A model generated the notes under the pieces. That model did not search any database and was not told the DNA's origin. It worked only from the letters and a program-made list of their open reading frames with translations. From contig WRJI01000016.1 of assembly GCA_009778595.1 (NCBI GenBank), positions 1-36,303 on the forward strand: a stretch of 36,303 bases of DNA, given 5' to 3'. Position 1 is the stretch's first letter; each line of letters starts with the position of its first letter. Below are positions 1 through 7,742 of this stretch, piece after piece. Both the position numbers and the translations under genes were made by a program. The stretch is from Peptococcaceae bacterium (lineage in GTDB: Bacteria > Bacillota > Desulfitobacteriia > Desulfitobacteriales > Syntrophobotulaceae).

Positions 1-1
1 A

Positions 2-88
2 ACCAAAACACAACGTTTGATAATTGAGTCATTTGCCCTCACGGTGGATGACCTGAGAGCTTATGTTGCCAACGCATATGACGGATAG
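2..88 (+). CDS. Possible C-terminal end of a gene entering from outside the window
   Basis: Frame 2 is open from the left edge to a TAG at 86-88. It would give a 28-residue C-terminus ending LRAYVANAYDG. I do not recognise it. The mixed hydrophobic and charged composition is plausible for a real protein end, and it would converge on the minus-strand gene that ends at 124. So short an open frame can arise by chance, and no terminator hairpin is visible between 89 and 123. Confidence 0.3.
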   Translation, partial: TKTQRLIIESFALTVDDLRAYVANAYDG

Positions 89-123
89 ATTGTATGTGCT
101 TAAAATAGGGCGGGATTTAGGTT

Positions 124-676
124 CTACTTTACATGCTGATCTTTAAGTATTTCGGCAATTTCTACAACATCACTTAGTCTCCCTTCTGCAATATCAGAGA
201 TTAGTTGTCGTTTTTGACTATCTGATAATGTGTTTTTGAGTTTCCTCACATCCAATTCCACGTTTAAGACAACATAAGCCTTACTTTGGTTGTTGGTTTT
301 AGAAAGATATCTTGCCAAAATGGCAGCAACATCTTCATAAGAATAGCCCGAGCCGGTAAACATGGCTACTTTTGTCGGGTCAGCAGGATCATAGGCAACA
401 TCAATTTTTGCTCCCGGTTGAAATTGTGGTATATCTGTGACAGCTATCGTATCATATATCTTGGCAGAGAAGAATTCCCCTTTTTTTCAACTCATTGCCT
501 GCAATCTTGCCCCCCAGTTTAATTTCCTTTATGACCGCAATGGTTTTGATTCCTTTAGAAAGAATTGCATCATTTCTGTTGATAGCCCCGAATTCTTTTT
601 TCAGCAAGAGAATAACCGGGAGAAAACATGCCGTCAACATAATGACACTGAAGGCAATAATAACCCATATATCCAT
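124..676 (-). pseudogene. Frameshifted paralogue of the adjacent membrane protein (DUF3592-like)
   Basis: Two frames together resemble the upstream gene at 683-1246. The first part starts with ATG at 676, after a GGGGGTG Shine-Dalgarno, and encodes an N-terminal membrane helix plus the segment GIKTIAVIKEI (GIKTTAEIKEI in the neighbour). It stops at 452. In another frame the homology resumes with IPQFQPGAKIDVAYDPADP, against MPQFQPGCKIDVAYDPANP in the neighbour, and continues to the stop at 124. The frame changes at a run of seven T on the plus strand (481-487; seven A in the mRNA). Removing one base restores a single reading frame of about 183 codons, close to the 187 of the paralogue, although the middle is shorter. 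It may be a decayed duplicate, a homopolymer sequencing error or a slippage site. The function of the family is unknown to me. Confidence 0.6.
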
Positions 677-682
677 ATATAT

Positions 683-1246
683 TCACCCCCATAACATCGA
701 TGATTTGAGGAGATTTTGACTTGAATGCGAAAGCGGGTCAAGAGATTGGACCTGCTCGAATAGAATCTTTCCAAGAATCTTAGTGACATTCGCTCTGTCG
801 TATCCGGGATCATCAAGCACAAGTTTATAAGATTCTTGGACTCCTTCTTGCCAACTTTCCTGGGTGTTTGCCTTCACTGATGTCAATCTGCCGCTTGTCG
901 GCGAGAGTACGACAATGCTTTTGGGGTTAGCAGGGTCATAGGCAACATCAATTTTGCATCCCGGCTGAAATTGGGGCATATGAGTATTGTCTATCGATAC
1001 GACTGTTTGAGCGTAATAACGCCCCCCTTGATGATCTTCTACCAATAAACGTAGCCTGACACGCGTTCCAAACTCATTTGCCCCAGCTTGCACAATTTCT
1101 TTTATCTCTGCGGTGGTTTTGATTCCATGAACACGTATTGCCTTCTCACGGCGTAATCGTGTGACCTTATTTTTTATGAATAGAAATGCTAATAAGGCAA
1201 GTCCTATCATGCCGATGAGTGTGATAATGTTTGTTCCACTGCTCAT
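683..1246 (-). CDS. Single-pass membrane protein, DUF3592-like, unknown function
   Basis: This 187-residue protein starts with ATG at 1246 behind AGGAGAG, seven bases upstream. Residues about 7-25 form one hydrophobic helix, followed by a basic stretch (KNKVTRLRREKA) that predicts the soluble part to be cytoplasmic. A domain of roughly 80 residues then runs from GIKTTAEIKEI to VAYDPANPKSIVVL. The ordering of a helix, a Gly-x-x-x-x-Ala strand and a late V-x-YDP-x-NP motif is reminiscent of DUF3592 proteins, which are membrane proteins of unknown role; I hold that assignment loosely. The C-terminal 60 residues look like an extra helical segment. The gene stops only 6 bp before the start of its frameshifted paralogue at 676, so the pair is probably a tandem duplication in one transcript. 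Confidence 0.65.
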   Translation of the reverse strand: MSSGTNIITLIGMIGLALLAFLFIKNKVTRLRREKAIRVHGIKTTAEIKEIVQAGANEFGTRVRLRLLVEDHQGGRYYAQTVVSIDNTHMPQFQPGCKIDVAYDPANPKSIVVLSPTSGRLTSVKANTQESWQEGVQESYKLVLDDPGYDRANVTKILGKILFEQVQSLDPLSHSSQNLLKSSMLWG

Positions 1247-1301
1247 TAATGTTCTCTCCTCGCTTTCAATCCGGCAGCTTCAATGTCGTGACCCTGTCTG
1301 A

Positions 1302-2129
1302 CTATTCTTCATAGGGTATCATGACTTTCCGGGGAACCTTAAAGGTGACCAGCTTGTTTTTTTTATCATAAACCAATTCAACATTGATACCATATACCTC
1401 CGCCAGGAGACGATTCACGTTGATACATTTTGGGTAAGCAAAATCAAGGATATTACTGCCTGATCCATGTTTGCTGTAGCCCAACTTAACTCTTTGGCTG
1501 TATGAGCCGCTTAGCTTTTCCCTGTCGTCATGTGACCATTTGGCGGTGCCGTTTTGATCATAAAGGGTGATCACCTCATGATACTCGGTTGGCGAGTGGT
1601 AAACCCTTTCTGATGAACAGTACTTGCCTGTCGAATAATAGTTGCTAATCTCGCCGTCAAACCAGGGATTTGAACTGTCACTTATCTTCCATCCCCTGTC
1701 GGTTTTTACTGGCTCAAGATCCCAAAAATCCAAAAGATCCGAAATATCCGAAAGCTCCGAAATATCCGAAAGATCCGAAACATCGGAAAGACCCAAAAGA
1801 TCCAGTATATCCGAAAGATCCGAAGGATCCGAAGGATCTCGATGATGACGATTCCCTTGGCCATAATATGAGTCCGTATACAATGCTACGAATATTCCCA
1901 ACGCATTTTCAGCCCGTGAGTCATATTCGATTAAATACTCGCCATTTTTCGTGACAGCTCCCAGCAGGCCTATCCCATTGACCTTAAGAATTTCTCCGCT
2001 TTCTAATTCTACCGCTGCTGTCAGGAATCTGTGTGTTGGCATGATAATGTCGGTAGCCGCAAAGAGTATGATGCTGATGACCAATACTATCGAAACCAAA
2101 AGTATTGCAGATACCCCTAATCCTTTCAT
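1302..2129 (-). CDS. Membrane-anchored protein with an acidic Ser-Asp repeat, unknown function
   Basis: This is a protein of about 275 residues with one N-terminal hydrophobic helix (about residues 3-27) and a mostly polar remainder, probably extracytoplasmic. Roughly residues 97-137 consist of three-residue units of the form Ser-Asp-(Leu/Ile/Val/Pro), encoded by a 9-bp DNA repeat. Beyond the repeat, a Tyr- and Trp-containing region (YHEVITLYDQNGTAKW) and a conserved-looking end (VELVYDKKNKLVTFKVPRKV) suggest a folded C-terminal domain that resembles stalk-pore or copper-amine-oxidase-N-like beta modules; this is weak inference. I prefer the ATG at 2129 (MKGLG) because AAAGG lies nine bases upstream; the ATG at 2138 directly abuts that Shine-Dalgarno. 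A terminator at 2242-2289 separates the gene from recG. Confidence 0.65.
   Translation of the reverse strand: MKGLGVSAILLVSIVLVISIILFAATDIIMPTHRFLTAAVELESGEILKVNGIGLLGAVTKNGEYLIEYDSRAENALGIFVALYTDSYYGQGNRHHRDPSDPSDLSDILDLLGLSDVSDLSDISELSDISDLLDFWDLEPVKTDRGWKISDSSNPWFDGEISNYYSTGKYCSSERVYHSPTEYHEVITLYDQNGTAKWSHDDREKLSGSYSQRVKLGYSKHGSGSNILDFAYPKCINVNRLLAEVYGINVELVYDKKNKLVTFKVPRKVMIPYEE
1718..1834. repeat. 9-bp tandem repeat inside the acidic-repeat gene
   Basis: About thirteen 9-bp units close to GATCCGAAA (plus strand) run head to tail, with variants such as TATCCGAAA and CATCGGAAA. On the coding (minus) strand each unit adds three residues, mainly Ser-Asp-Leu/Ile. Because nine is a multiple of three, gain or loss of units leaves the gene in frame, which suggests an array that can vary in length. 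Confidence 0.85.
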
Positions 2130-2241
2130 AACCCACATCCTTTCTCGGTTTGGCTCATTTTATATTGTATCTGAACAATGGCGCTTTGTATAGGGTTTGG
2201 GGCGAATACAATAGATTCGCGGAAAACGTCAACTGAGTTCG

Positions 2242-2289
2242 CCAAATAAGAAAAAGTTTTGCCGTTTTCAGGGTTTTTAGCAAAACTTT
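2242..2289 (-). terminator. Rho-independent terminator of yloU-fakA-recG
   Basis: Plus-strand AAAGTTTTGC (2253-2262) pairs with GCAAAACTTT (2280-2289) around a 17-base loop. Read on the minus strand the 10-bp stem is followed by the T-rich TTCTTATTT. It lies just after the recG stop, which suits the end of that operon. Confidence 0.65.
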
Positions 2290-2301
2290 ATACAGCCCAT
2301 T

Positions 2302-4737
2302 TCAATGTATCCCCACACCCGACAACGGATAAACCCTCTCCACCTCAGCAAAAACCTTCTCATACGCTTCCCGATCCGCCAACGCCCGTTCCAGCACATC
2401 ACGACTCTGCTCAATCAGACACCCATCCCGACTCAAATCAAGCAACCGCACCTCCGGGAACCCATGCTGACGCAACCCCACAACTTCTCCGGGGCCACGA
2501 AGCTTCAGATCTTCCTCGGCTATCCTGAACCCATCCTCAGTCTCACACAAAATCTGCAATCTCGCCGCGTTCCGCTGCCGACTAACCAAAATACAATAAG
2601 ACTGTTCGTCGCCGCGCCCCACCCGACCCCGGAGCTGATGCAGCTGCGCCAACCCGAACCGCTCCGCGTTCTCAATTATCATCACCGTCGCGTTAGGGAT
2701 ATCCACACCCACTTCCACAACCGTCGTCGCCACCAACATATCAATCCCGCCCGCTCGGAACTGCCCCATCACACTTTCTTTCTCCCGGCTCTTCATGCGC
2801 CCGTGAACCAATACCACCCGCCGTCGGGGAAACTGCTCGCACAACTGCTCAAACCGCTGGACAGCCGCAACGAAATCGCTTTTCTCCGTCTCTTCCACCA
2901 GGGGACACACCACATAGACCTGGCGCCCCTTCTCCATCTGTTTATCCAAAAAATCATATATCATAGGCCCCACCGAACCCACACAACGCGTAAGAATACG
3001 CTTGCGTCCCGCCGGCAACTCATCCAGAACCGACATCCTCAGATCCCCATAAACTGTCAACGCCAAAGTTCTGGGAATGGGCGTTGCCGTCATCACCAAC
3101 ACATGAGGGTTTTCGCCTTTGTCCTGCAGATGTGTCCGCTGCCGAACACCAAAGCGGTGCTGTTCATCAGCCACCACCAATCCCAAAGAAAAGAACCGGA
3201 CACTCTCTTGAATCAGAGCGCTCGTCCCCACCACCACGTGAACAGATCCCTCCGCGATACCGGCCAAAATCTCCTCACGATCCCTCTTAGGCTGACTGCC
3301 GGTCAACAATCGGACAATCACCCCCCGGGACGAAAAGAAAGTTTCCAAAGTTTGAAAATGCTGCTGCGCCAACACCTCCGTGGGCGCCATAATCGTTCCC
3401 TGAAACCCGGAAGTCACAGCTTGTAACAAAGCCATCATCGCCACAACCGTTTTGCCCGACCCCACATCTCCCTGCAACAGCCGCCGCATGGGCAGTCTAC
3501 GCCGCAAATCAGCCCCAATCTCAGAGATAGCCCTCTGTTGCGCTTGCGTAAGTTGAAAAGGCAACTCCCTCCGAAACGCCGCCAATTCCCCGGTATCCCC
3601 CGGCAGCATCGGGGCGGTTTCCGCCAAAGGCTGAGAACGGACACGGGCGAAAGCCAGTTGAAGCATCAACGCTTCCTCACAGATAAGCCTTGCCCGCGCC
3701 TCCTGCAATAGGTCATCACTTTGAGGAAAATGAATCTGATGATAAGCCTCAACCCGAGAAAAAGCCGTCATCGGATCCTGCTCGGGCAGGATCTCCCCAA
3801 AGAAATCATCAATGTATTTCTCCGCGTTTCCAATGATCATACGAATGGCTTTCGAATTAAGCCCTTTCGTTTCTGAATAAACAGGGACAAGAACAACTTC
3901 ATTAACCGCTCTGAAATCAGCAGAATCCGGTATTCTCTCGATATCAGAAACCAAAATCTCCGGTACGGTCTTGTTCCACTGCACTTTGCCAGTCACAGCC
4001 ACCCGTGTCCCGGAGGGGTAGGACTTTGGAATATGTACTTGATTAAACCAAATACCATGAATCAATCGGCCGCCGCTTTGAGCAATTGAAAGCCTAACCA
4101 CCTTAACACGACCGCCGCTGAAATAAGCCTCAGCCACTGTCCCCTCAACAGTGGCCAACTCGCCGTCCCTCAGATCCTCAATACGCCTGGTAACAACCCT
4201 CTCATACCGACGAGGAAAATAGCGCAATAGCTGTTCCACAGTATTCACACCCAAAGAACGCAAAAGCTTAAGACGGTATGGCCCAACCCCCTTAATATAT
4301 TGTAAATCCGGCTTAATATATTGCAAATCCGGTGAGATCCCTTGATCGCCAGGTTGTTTGCCCATAGACTCGCTAACACGAACACCCGCCGTTTCGCCCT
4401 GTTTACCCACCGTCTCGCCGCCCTGTTTACCCACCGCCTCATCGGTCCGAACACCCGCCGTCTCGCCGGACTGAAGGATCCCGGTATTGTTTATAGGCAA
4501 GTGATAGAGTAATTCCTCAAACAGTTTGCGCCGCTCAACCGGGCTGGCCGTCCTATACGCGTCACAAAGCTCAAACAGCCGTGAACTCTTCTGTTCGGTC
4601 AGTCCTTTTTTTCCCAAAGAGGGCACCGCTTGACGCACCAACACGTCAAACCCCTCCCAAGCACCGGCATTTAAGTAGCCCTGCTTGACTTCAGCGCGCA
4701 ACGCCCGAATCAATACGTTTTCAAGAGAATCAGTCAT
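2302..4737 (-). CDS. recG: ATP-dependent DNA helicase RecG
   Basis: RecG unwinds and reverses stalled replication forks and branch-migrates recombination intermediates. This copy has 811 residues, longer than the usual 680-790. A helix-hairpin-helix-like segment (GVGPYRLKLLRSLGV) opens the wedge/OB domain near residue 150. The helicase motor carries Walker A GDVGSGKT near residue 423, the motif II variant DEQHRFG near 520, TATPIPRTL, and motif VI region QLRGRVGRG. The C-terminus has the RecG-typical QHGFPEVRLLDL. The excess length comes from a low-complexity insert at about residues 100-145, which contains repeated GETAGVR and GKQ units and a doubled PDLQYIK. The start ATG at 4737 lies 5 bp after the fakA stop, so the genes are co-transcribed. 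Confidence 0.97.
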   Translation of the reverse strand: MTDSLENVLIRALRAEVKQGYLNAGAWEGFDVLVRQAVPSLGKKGLTEQKSSRLFELCDAYRTASPVERRKLFEELLYHLPINNTGILQSGETAGVRTDEAVGKQGGETVGKQGETAGVRVSESMGKQPGDQGISPDLQYIKPDLQYIKGVGPYRLKLLRSLGVNTVEQLLRYFPRRYERVVTRRIEDLRDGELATVEGTVAEAYFSGGRVKVVRLSIAQSGGRLIHGIWFNQVHIPKSYPSGTRVAVTGKVQWNKTVPEILVSDIERIPDSADFRAVNEVVLVPVYSETKGLNSKAIRMIIGNAEKYIDDFFGEILPEQDPMTAFSRVEAYHQIHFPQSDDLLQEARARLICEEALMLQLAFARVRSQPLAETAPMLPGDTGELAAFRRELPFQLTQAQQRAISEIGADLRRRLPMRRLLQGDVGSGKTVVAMMALLQAVTSGFQGTIMAPTEVLAQQHFQTLETFFSSRGVIVRLLTGSQPKRDREEILAGIAEGSVHVVVGTSALIQESVRFFSLGLVVADEQHRFGVRQRTHLQDKGENPHVLVMTATPIPRTLALTVYGDLRMSVLDELPAGRKRILTRCVGSVGPMIYDFLDKQMEKGRQVYVVCPLVEETEKSDFVAAVQRFEQLCEQFPRRRVVLVHGRMKSREKESVMGQFRAGGIDMLVATTVVEVGVDIPNATVMIIENAERFGLAQLHQLRGRVGRGDEQSYCILVSRQRNAARLQILCETEDGFRIAEEDLKLRGPGEVVGLRQHGFPEVRLLDLSRDGCLIEQSRDVLERALADREAYEKVFAEVERVYPLSGVGIH
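4291..4332. repeat. 21-bp tandem duplication inside recG
   Basis: Two adjacent 21-bp copies (4291-4311 and 4312-4332) differ at one base and encode PDLQYIK twice. They fall in the low-complexity linker before the wedge domain, where extra residues should be tolerated. Confidence 0.85.
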
Positions 4738-4742
4738 GGACC

Positions 4743-6626
4743 TTATTCAACACCAATAATAAAGTAATAGAGCGGTTGTTTACCCTCATAGACCTCAATC
4801 TCCACCGACCCGTCCTCAGAAGCCAACCACTTGTTCAGAGCATCGATATCCTCTTGTTTCGTCTCTTCGCCATAAAATATGGTCACAAGAGATTTTTCCC
4901 GCCACCCCATGGCTTCAAGTACCTTCTGGGTAACCTCAACCACGCTTTCGCCGCCGGACACGATTTTCTCATCAGCCAAACCGAGGACCTGGCCATTTTT
5001 AATGACCATGCCATCCGCTTCCCAATCCCGCACCGCAAAGGTCACTTCTCCGGAGCCGACCTTTCCCAATGCCTCGGTCATCTCCCTTTCATTCTCTTCG
5101 ACTTCAGCATTCAAGCTGAACTCCAACACACTGGCGATACCTTGTGGAATAGACCGGCTAGGAATAACAATAATGCGTTGATCATCAATGAGTTCGTCAG
5201 CTTGGCGGGCTGCCATAATAATATTGCCATTGTTAGGAAACACAAAAACATTTTCTGCCGGAATCATGCGAACAGCTTCCACAATATCATGCGCCGACGG
5301 ATTCATGGTTTGTCCGCCGTGAACAATCTGATCCACACCCAGACTCATAAAAATCTCCGCAATGCCCTCACCCACAGCCACAGCTGCCATACCATATTTT
5401 TTAAGCTCCCCGGTTTCCTGAGCGTTCGCCGGATCCACGTTCGACGCGTCACCTGCCCCCAAATCACCGGCATCCAAGCTGTCAAAAGCCAACCCATCAT
5501 CCGTTTCCGCCAGACTGTTCGCCGTCAAGATCCCATGGCCTGTCCCTGTGTCCGCCCCAGCCTTCCCCTCTGCGACACCCCGGGACTCTCCGGCTCCCCG
5601 GGACTCTGCGGCTCCGGTATCGTTTTCCTGTTTCCGGTTATGGCTTGCCGCTTCATTTTGTGAAAGCATATTGTGAATCGCAACTGCGTGTAAACTGCCG
5701 AAACCGATAGCGTATTCCAAGACACTGCCGGGGTTGTCCGTATGAACATGAATCTTCACAACCTGGGGCGTCCCGACAACCAGCAAACAATCCCCCACAT
5801 TTTCTAATCCGGCCTTAATCGTGTCCACATCCAGCTTCTCCCCCTGCACCAGGAACTCCGTACAGTATGGGAAATCCAAATTGACGATTTCCGTTATCCC
5901 AGGCACAAAACCTTCTGCCACAACCGAAGAATCAGCCTGTTCGCGGCTCGCGACCGAAACCGGCGTAGAGAAATGGTCAACCTCTCCCCCCGGCGCAACT
6001 CTTTTCTCCAACGCGGCAATCCAACCTTCAATAATAAGCAAAAAACCGAACCCGCCGGCATCAACCACCCCGGCTTGTTTTAAAGCCGGTAACAAATCCG
6101 GGGTCCTCTTCAACGCCTTTTGTCCTCTGGTATACCCTGCCCGCAGGATGTTGACAACATCATCATCGCCGGACCGAGCCTGAGCCAAAGCTCCTTTAGC
6201 CAACTCGTTAGACACCGTCAGAATCGTTCCTTCCACAGGACGCATTACAGCCTTATAGGCCGCATCCACTCCGGACTTAAAAGCCTGGGCGATTTGTTCC
6301 GCGTTGGCTCGATCCAGGTTCTCTAACCCTTTGGCGACGCCGCGCATAATTTGCGACAGGATCACCCCCGAATTTCCTCGAGCTCCAAACAACGACCCTG
6401 TTGCCGCAGCCCCTGCCATATCGGCGATACTGTCCCCTTCCACCTTTTGCGCATACTTATCGGCTGACCCGATGGTCATCGACATATTGATCCCGGTATC
6501 TCCGTCGGGAACCGGAAAAATATTGAGTGCATCGACCTCATTTTTTCGCGCGTCCAGGTAGCGGAACCCGGCTGACAGCATATCTTTAAACATACATCCA
6601 TCGATTAATTTGTATTTCTCACCCAT
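4743..6626 (-). CDS. fakA: Fatty acid kinase catalytic subunit FakA (YloV, DAK/DegV-associated)
   Basis: FakA phosphorylates fatty acids presented by a FakB (DegV-type) carrier so that exogenous fatty acids enter phospholipid synthesis. The N-terminal DhaL-like ATP-binding domain shows the diagnostic NIFPVPDGDTGINM, whose aspartates coordinate Mg-ATP, followed by GARGNSGVILSQ and GTILTVSNE. The middle and C-terminal domains follow the YloV pattern, including FVFPNNGNIIMAA and the end LYYFIIGVE. At 627 residues it exceeds the usual length of about 550. The difference is a hydrophilic low-complexity linker at about residues 330-405, rich in Gly, Ala, Glu and Asp, with AESRGAGESRG-type repetition. 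A GGGAGGA-type Shine-Dalgarno precedes the ATG at 6626. It sits between yloU and recG as in Bacillus. Confidence 0.95.
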   Translation of the reverse strand: MGEKYKLIDGCMFKDMLSAGFRYLDARKNEVDALNIFPVPDGDTGINMSMTIGSADKYAQKVEGDSIADMAGAAATGSLFGARGNSGVILSQIMRGVAKGLENLDRANAEQIAQAFKSGVDAAYKAVMRPVEGTILTVSNELAKGALAQARSGDDDVVNILRAGYTRGQKALKRTPDLLPALKQAGVVDAGGFGFLLIIEGWIAALEKRVAPGGEVDHFSTPVSVASREQADSSVVAEGFVPGITEIVNLDFPYCTEFLVQGEKLDVDTIKAGLENVGDCLLVVGTPQVVKIHVHTDNPGSVLEYAIGFGSLHAVAIHNMLSQNEAASHNRKQENDTGAAESRGAGESRGVAEGKAGADTGTGHGILTANSLAETDDGLAFDSLDAGDLGAGDASNVDPANAQETGELKKYGMAAVAVGEGIAEIFMSLGVDQIVHGGQTMNPSAHDIVEAVRMIPAENVFVFPNNGNIIMAARQADELIDDQRIIVIPSRSIPQGIASVLEFSLNAEVEENEREMTEALGKVGSGEVTFAVRDWEADGMVIKNGQVLGLADEKIVSGGESVVEVTQKVLEAMGWREKSLVTIFYGEETKQEDIDALNKWLASEDGSVEIEVYEGKQPLYYFIIGVE

Positions 6627-6691
6627 ATTTATCTAACTATCCTCCCATTTTTCTCTGATCATGTACCGGTTGCTGGAACCTCTCCGGCAAC

Positions 6692-7063
6692 TCACTCGGC
6701 GTATCGAACACTCTGCACCTTAACATTAACCAGAGCTACCTTAATCCCTGTCATCAGTTCAACAAAATAACGCACCCGCTCAATAACATTGGCCGCAACC
6801 TCAGAGATTTTCACCCCATACCCAACAATGACATTCATCTCAATGATCATACCGTCCTCGCTCTGGCTGATCTGAATACCTCTGGCAAAATTCTCGCGGT
6901 TAAGCAGACGGGCAACATCATCAGAAAGTTTACGAGATGCCATCCCGACAAGACCATAACACTCTTCGGCGGCAAAACCCACAATGGCCGCAATAACATC
7001 ATTGTAAACAAAAATACTGCCCGACGACGCTTCTATCTTTTGCGCAACCATTTCTTTTGTCAC
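6692..7063 (-). CDS. yloU: Asp23/Gls24 family protein YloU
   Basis: This is a 123-residue Asp23-family protein, a group of small proteins linked to envelope stress in Firmicutes and often encoded beside fakA. Conserved features include IFVYNDVIAAIVGFAAEECY, GLVGMASR and the end GIKVALVNVKVQSVRY. I place the start at GTG 7063, with AGAGAGG nine bases upstream. That gives the usual family length. The longer open frame from 7147 has no homology at its N-terminus and would be built partly from the 22-bp repeat at 7111-7154. The gene is first in the yloU-fakA-recG operon. Confidence 0.9.
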   Translation of the reverse strand: MTKEMVAQKIEASSGSIFVYNDVIAAIVGFAAEECYGLVGMASRKLSDDVARLLNRENFARGIQISQSEDGMIIEMNVIVGYGVKISEVAANVIERVRYFVELMTGIKVALVNVKVQSVRYAE

Positions 7064-7110
7064 AGACAAATACCTCTCTTTCTTATTCCTAGTAAGTCTT
7101 TCCGTCCGGC

Positions 7111-7154
7111 ACATCCGGACATCACATTCGATACATCCGGACATCACATTCGAT
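7111..7154. repeat. Perfect 22-bp tandem duplication in the yloU leader
   Basis: Two identical adjacent copies occupy 7111-7132 and 7133-7154, starting ACATCCGGACATCAC. They lie between the predicted yloU promoter and its GTG start, so they would be in the 5' untranslated RNA. Confidence 0.9.
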
Positions 7155-7244
7155 ACAAAACTAAAATGTCATCCACCACATACTCTTTCACAGAATCAAA
7201 CACACAATAATATATATGATGAATACGCACGTTCAGATATCCAT

Positions 7245-7273
7245 AGCATAATACAGAGCTATGATTTCGTCAA
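7245..7273 (-). promoter_or_regulatory. Sigma-A-type promoter for yloU-fakA-recG
   Basis: On the minus strand, TTGACG (7268-7273) and TATGCT (7245-7250) are separated by 17 bp. This is 5/6 and 4/6 agreement with the vegetative consensus. The -35 element lies within the first unit of the 12-bp repeat array at 7264-7311. Confidence 0.6.
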
Positions 7274-7311
7274 ACATTTCGCCAAATATTTCGCCAAACA
7301 AATCGCCAAAC
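7264..7311. repeat. 12-bp tandem array overlapping the yloU promoter
   Basis: Four 12-bp units related to ATTTCGCCAAAC run from 7264 to 7311, with one to three changes each. The minus-strand reading of the unit contains TTTGGCGAAAT. The unit nearest yloU (7264-7275) carries TTGACG, used as the -35 element; the other units carry TTGGCG. The remainder of the 7064-7436 intergenic region shows only the two promoters and the 22-bp duplication. Confidence 0.8.
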
Positions 7312-7365
7312 AAGCGCCGGAGACAAAAAAACACCATAAACATCCAAAAAGAAACCGGCTCGCCC

Positions 7366-7394
7366 TTGCTATGAACCACAATATCTGGTAGACT
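7366..7394 (+). promoter_or_regulatory. Sigma-A-type promoter for rpmB
   Basis: TTGCTA (7366-7371) and TAGACT (7389-7394) are spaced by 17 bp and each match 4/6 of the consensus. The expected start of transcription, near 7401, is about 35 bases before the rpmB start codon. Confidence 0.55.
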
Positions 7395-7436
7395 GCTATT
7401 ATTGTTTTACTATTACAGGTGAAGGAGGTTCATAAT

Positions 7437-7628
7437 ATGGCTAATACCTGTGCAATATGCGGCAAAAGTGTTCAGACAGGAATGCGTGTCAGCCACTCTC
7501 ACATTCGCACCAAACGCACCTGGAAGCCTAATCTTCAGCGTGTAAAAGCCATTGTCAATAACAGCCCGACTCATATTCGCGTCTGTACAAGATGTCTTCG
7601 GTCCGGCAAAGTGAAACGGGCCGTGTAA
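7437..7628 (+). CDS. rpmB: 50S ribosomal protein L28
   Basis: L28 is a component of the large ribosomal subunit. The 63-residue protein begins MANTCAICGKSVQTG and carries two CxxC pairs (CAIC and CTRC), the zinc-binding version of L28. Basic residues cluster in HIRTKRTWKPNLQRVKA. The start at 7437 follows GAAGGAGG with eight bases of spacing; an in-frame ATG at 7419 lies ahead of that site and is unlikely to be used. It is the only plus-strand gene in this part of the map. It stands alone between two minus-strand operons and has its own promoter and terminator. Confidence 0.97.
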   Translation: MANTCAICGKSVQTGMRVSHSHIRTKRTWKPNLQRVKAIVNNSPTHIRVCTRCLRSGKVKRAV

Positions 7629-7651
7629 CGGCACAATTGACAAAAAACGGC

Positions 7652-7684
7652 AGCGGGCCACTCTCTGTTGGAGGGCAGCCCGCT
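7652..7684. terminator. Bidirectional terminator between rpmB and thiN
   Basis: AGCGGGC (7652-7658) pairs with GCCCGCT (7678-7684). On the minus strand it is followed by a run of six T, which suits termination of the thiN operon. On the plus strand it is followed by a pyrimidine-rich stretch that could stop rpmB transcripts. Confidence 0.6.
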
Positions 7685-7742
7685 TCTGATTTCTCTTGGC
7701 CGCATAAAATCTCTTACAAAACCCCGTAGACTTCATACCCCA

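Noticed and set aside
1670-1954. Plus-strand frame with Lys-Asp-Pro repeats opposite the acidic-repeat gene
   Set aside because: It is produced by the 9-bp repeat being open in several frames; it has no membrane segment, start site or homology supporting it.
2305-3426. Long plus-strand frame of 373 codons opposite recG
   Set aside because: RecG is unambiguous on the minus strand and the plus-strand translation is Pro/His/Arg-rich, as expected of an antisense shadow.
7413-7736. Minus-strand frame of about 107 codons antisense to rpmB, beginning MKSTGFCKRFYAAK, considered as a spoVM-like gene
   Set aside because: It sits where spoVM lies in Bacillus, but the sequence does not resemble SpoVM, has no convincing Shine-Dalgarno, passes through the terminator and is antisense to L28.
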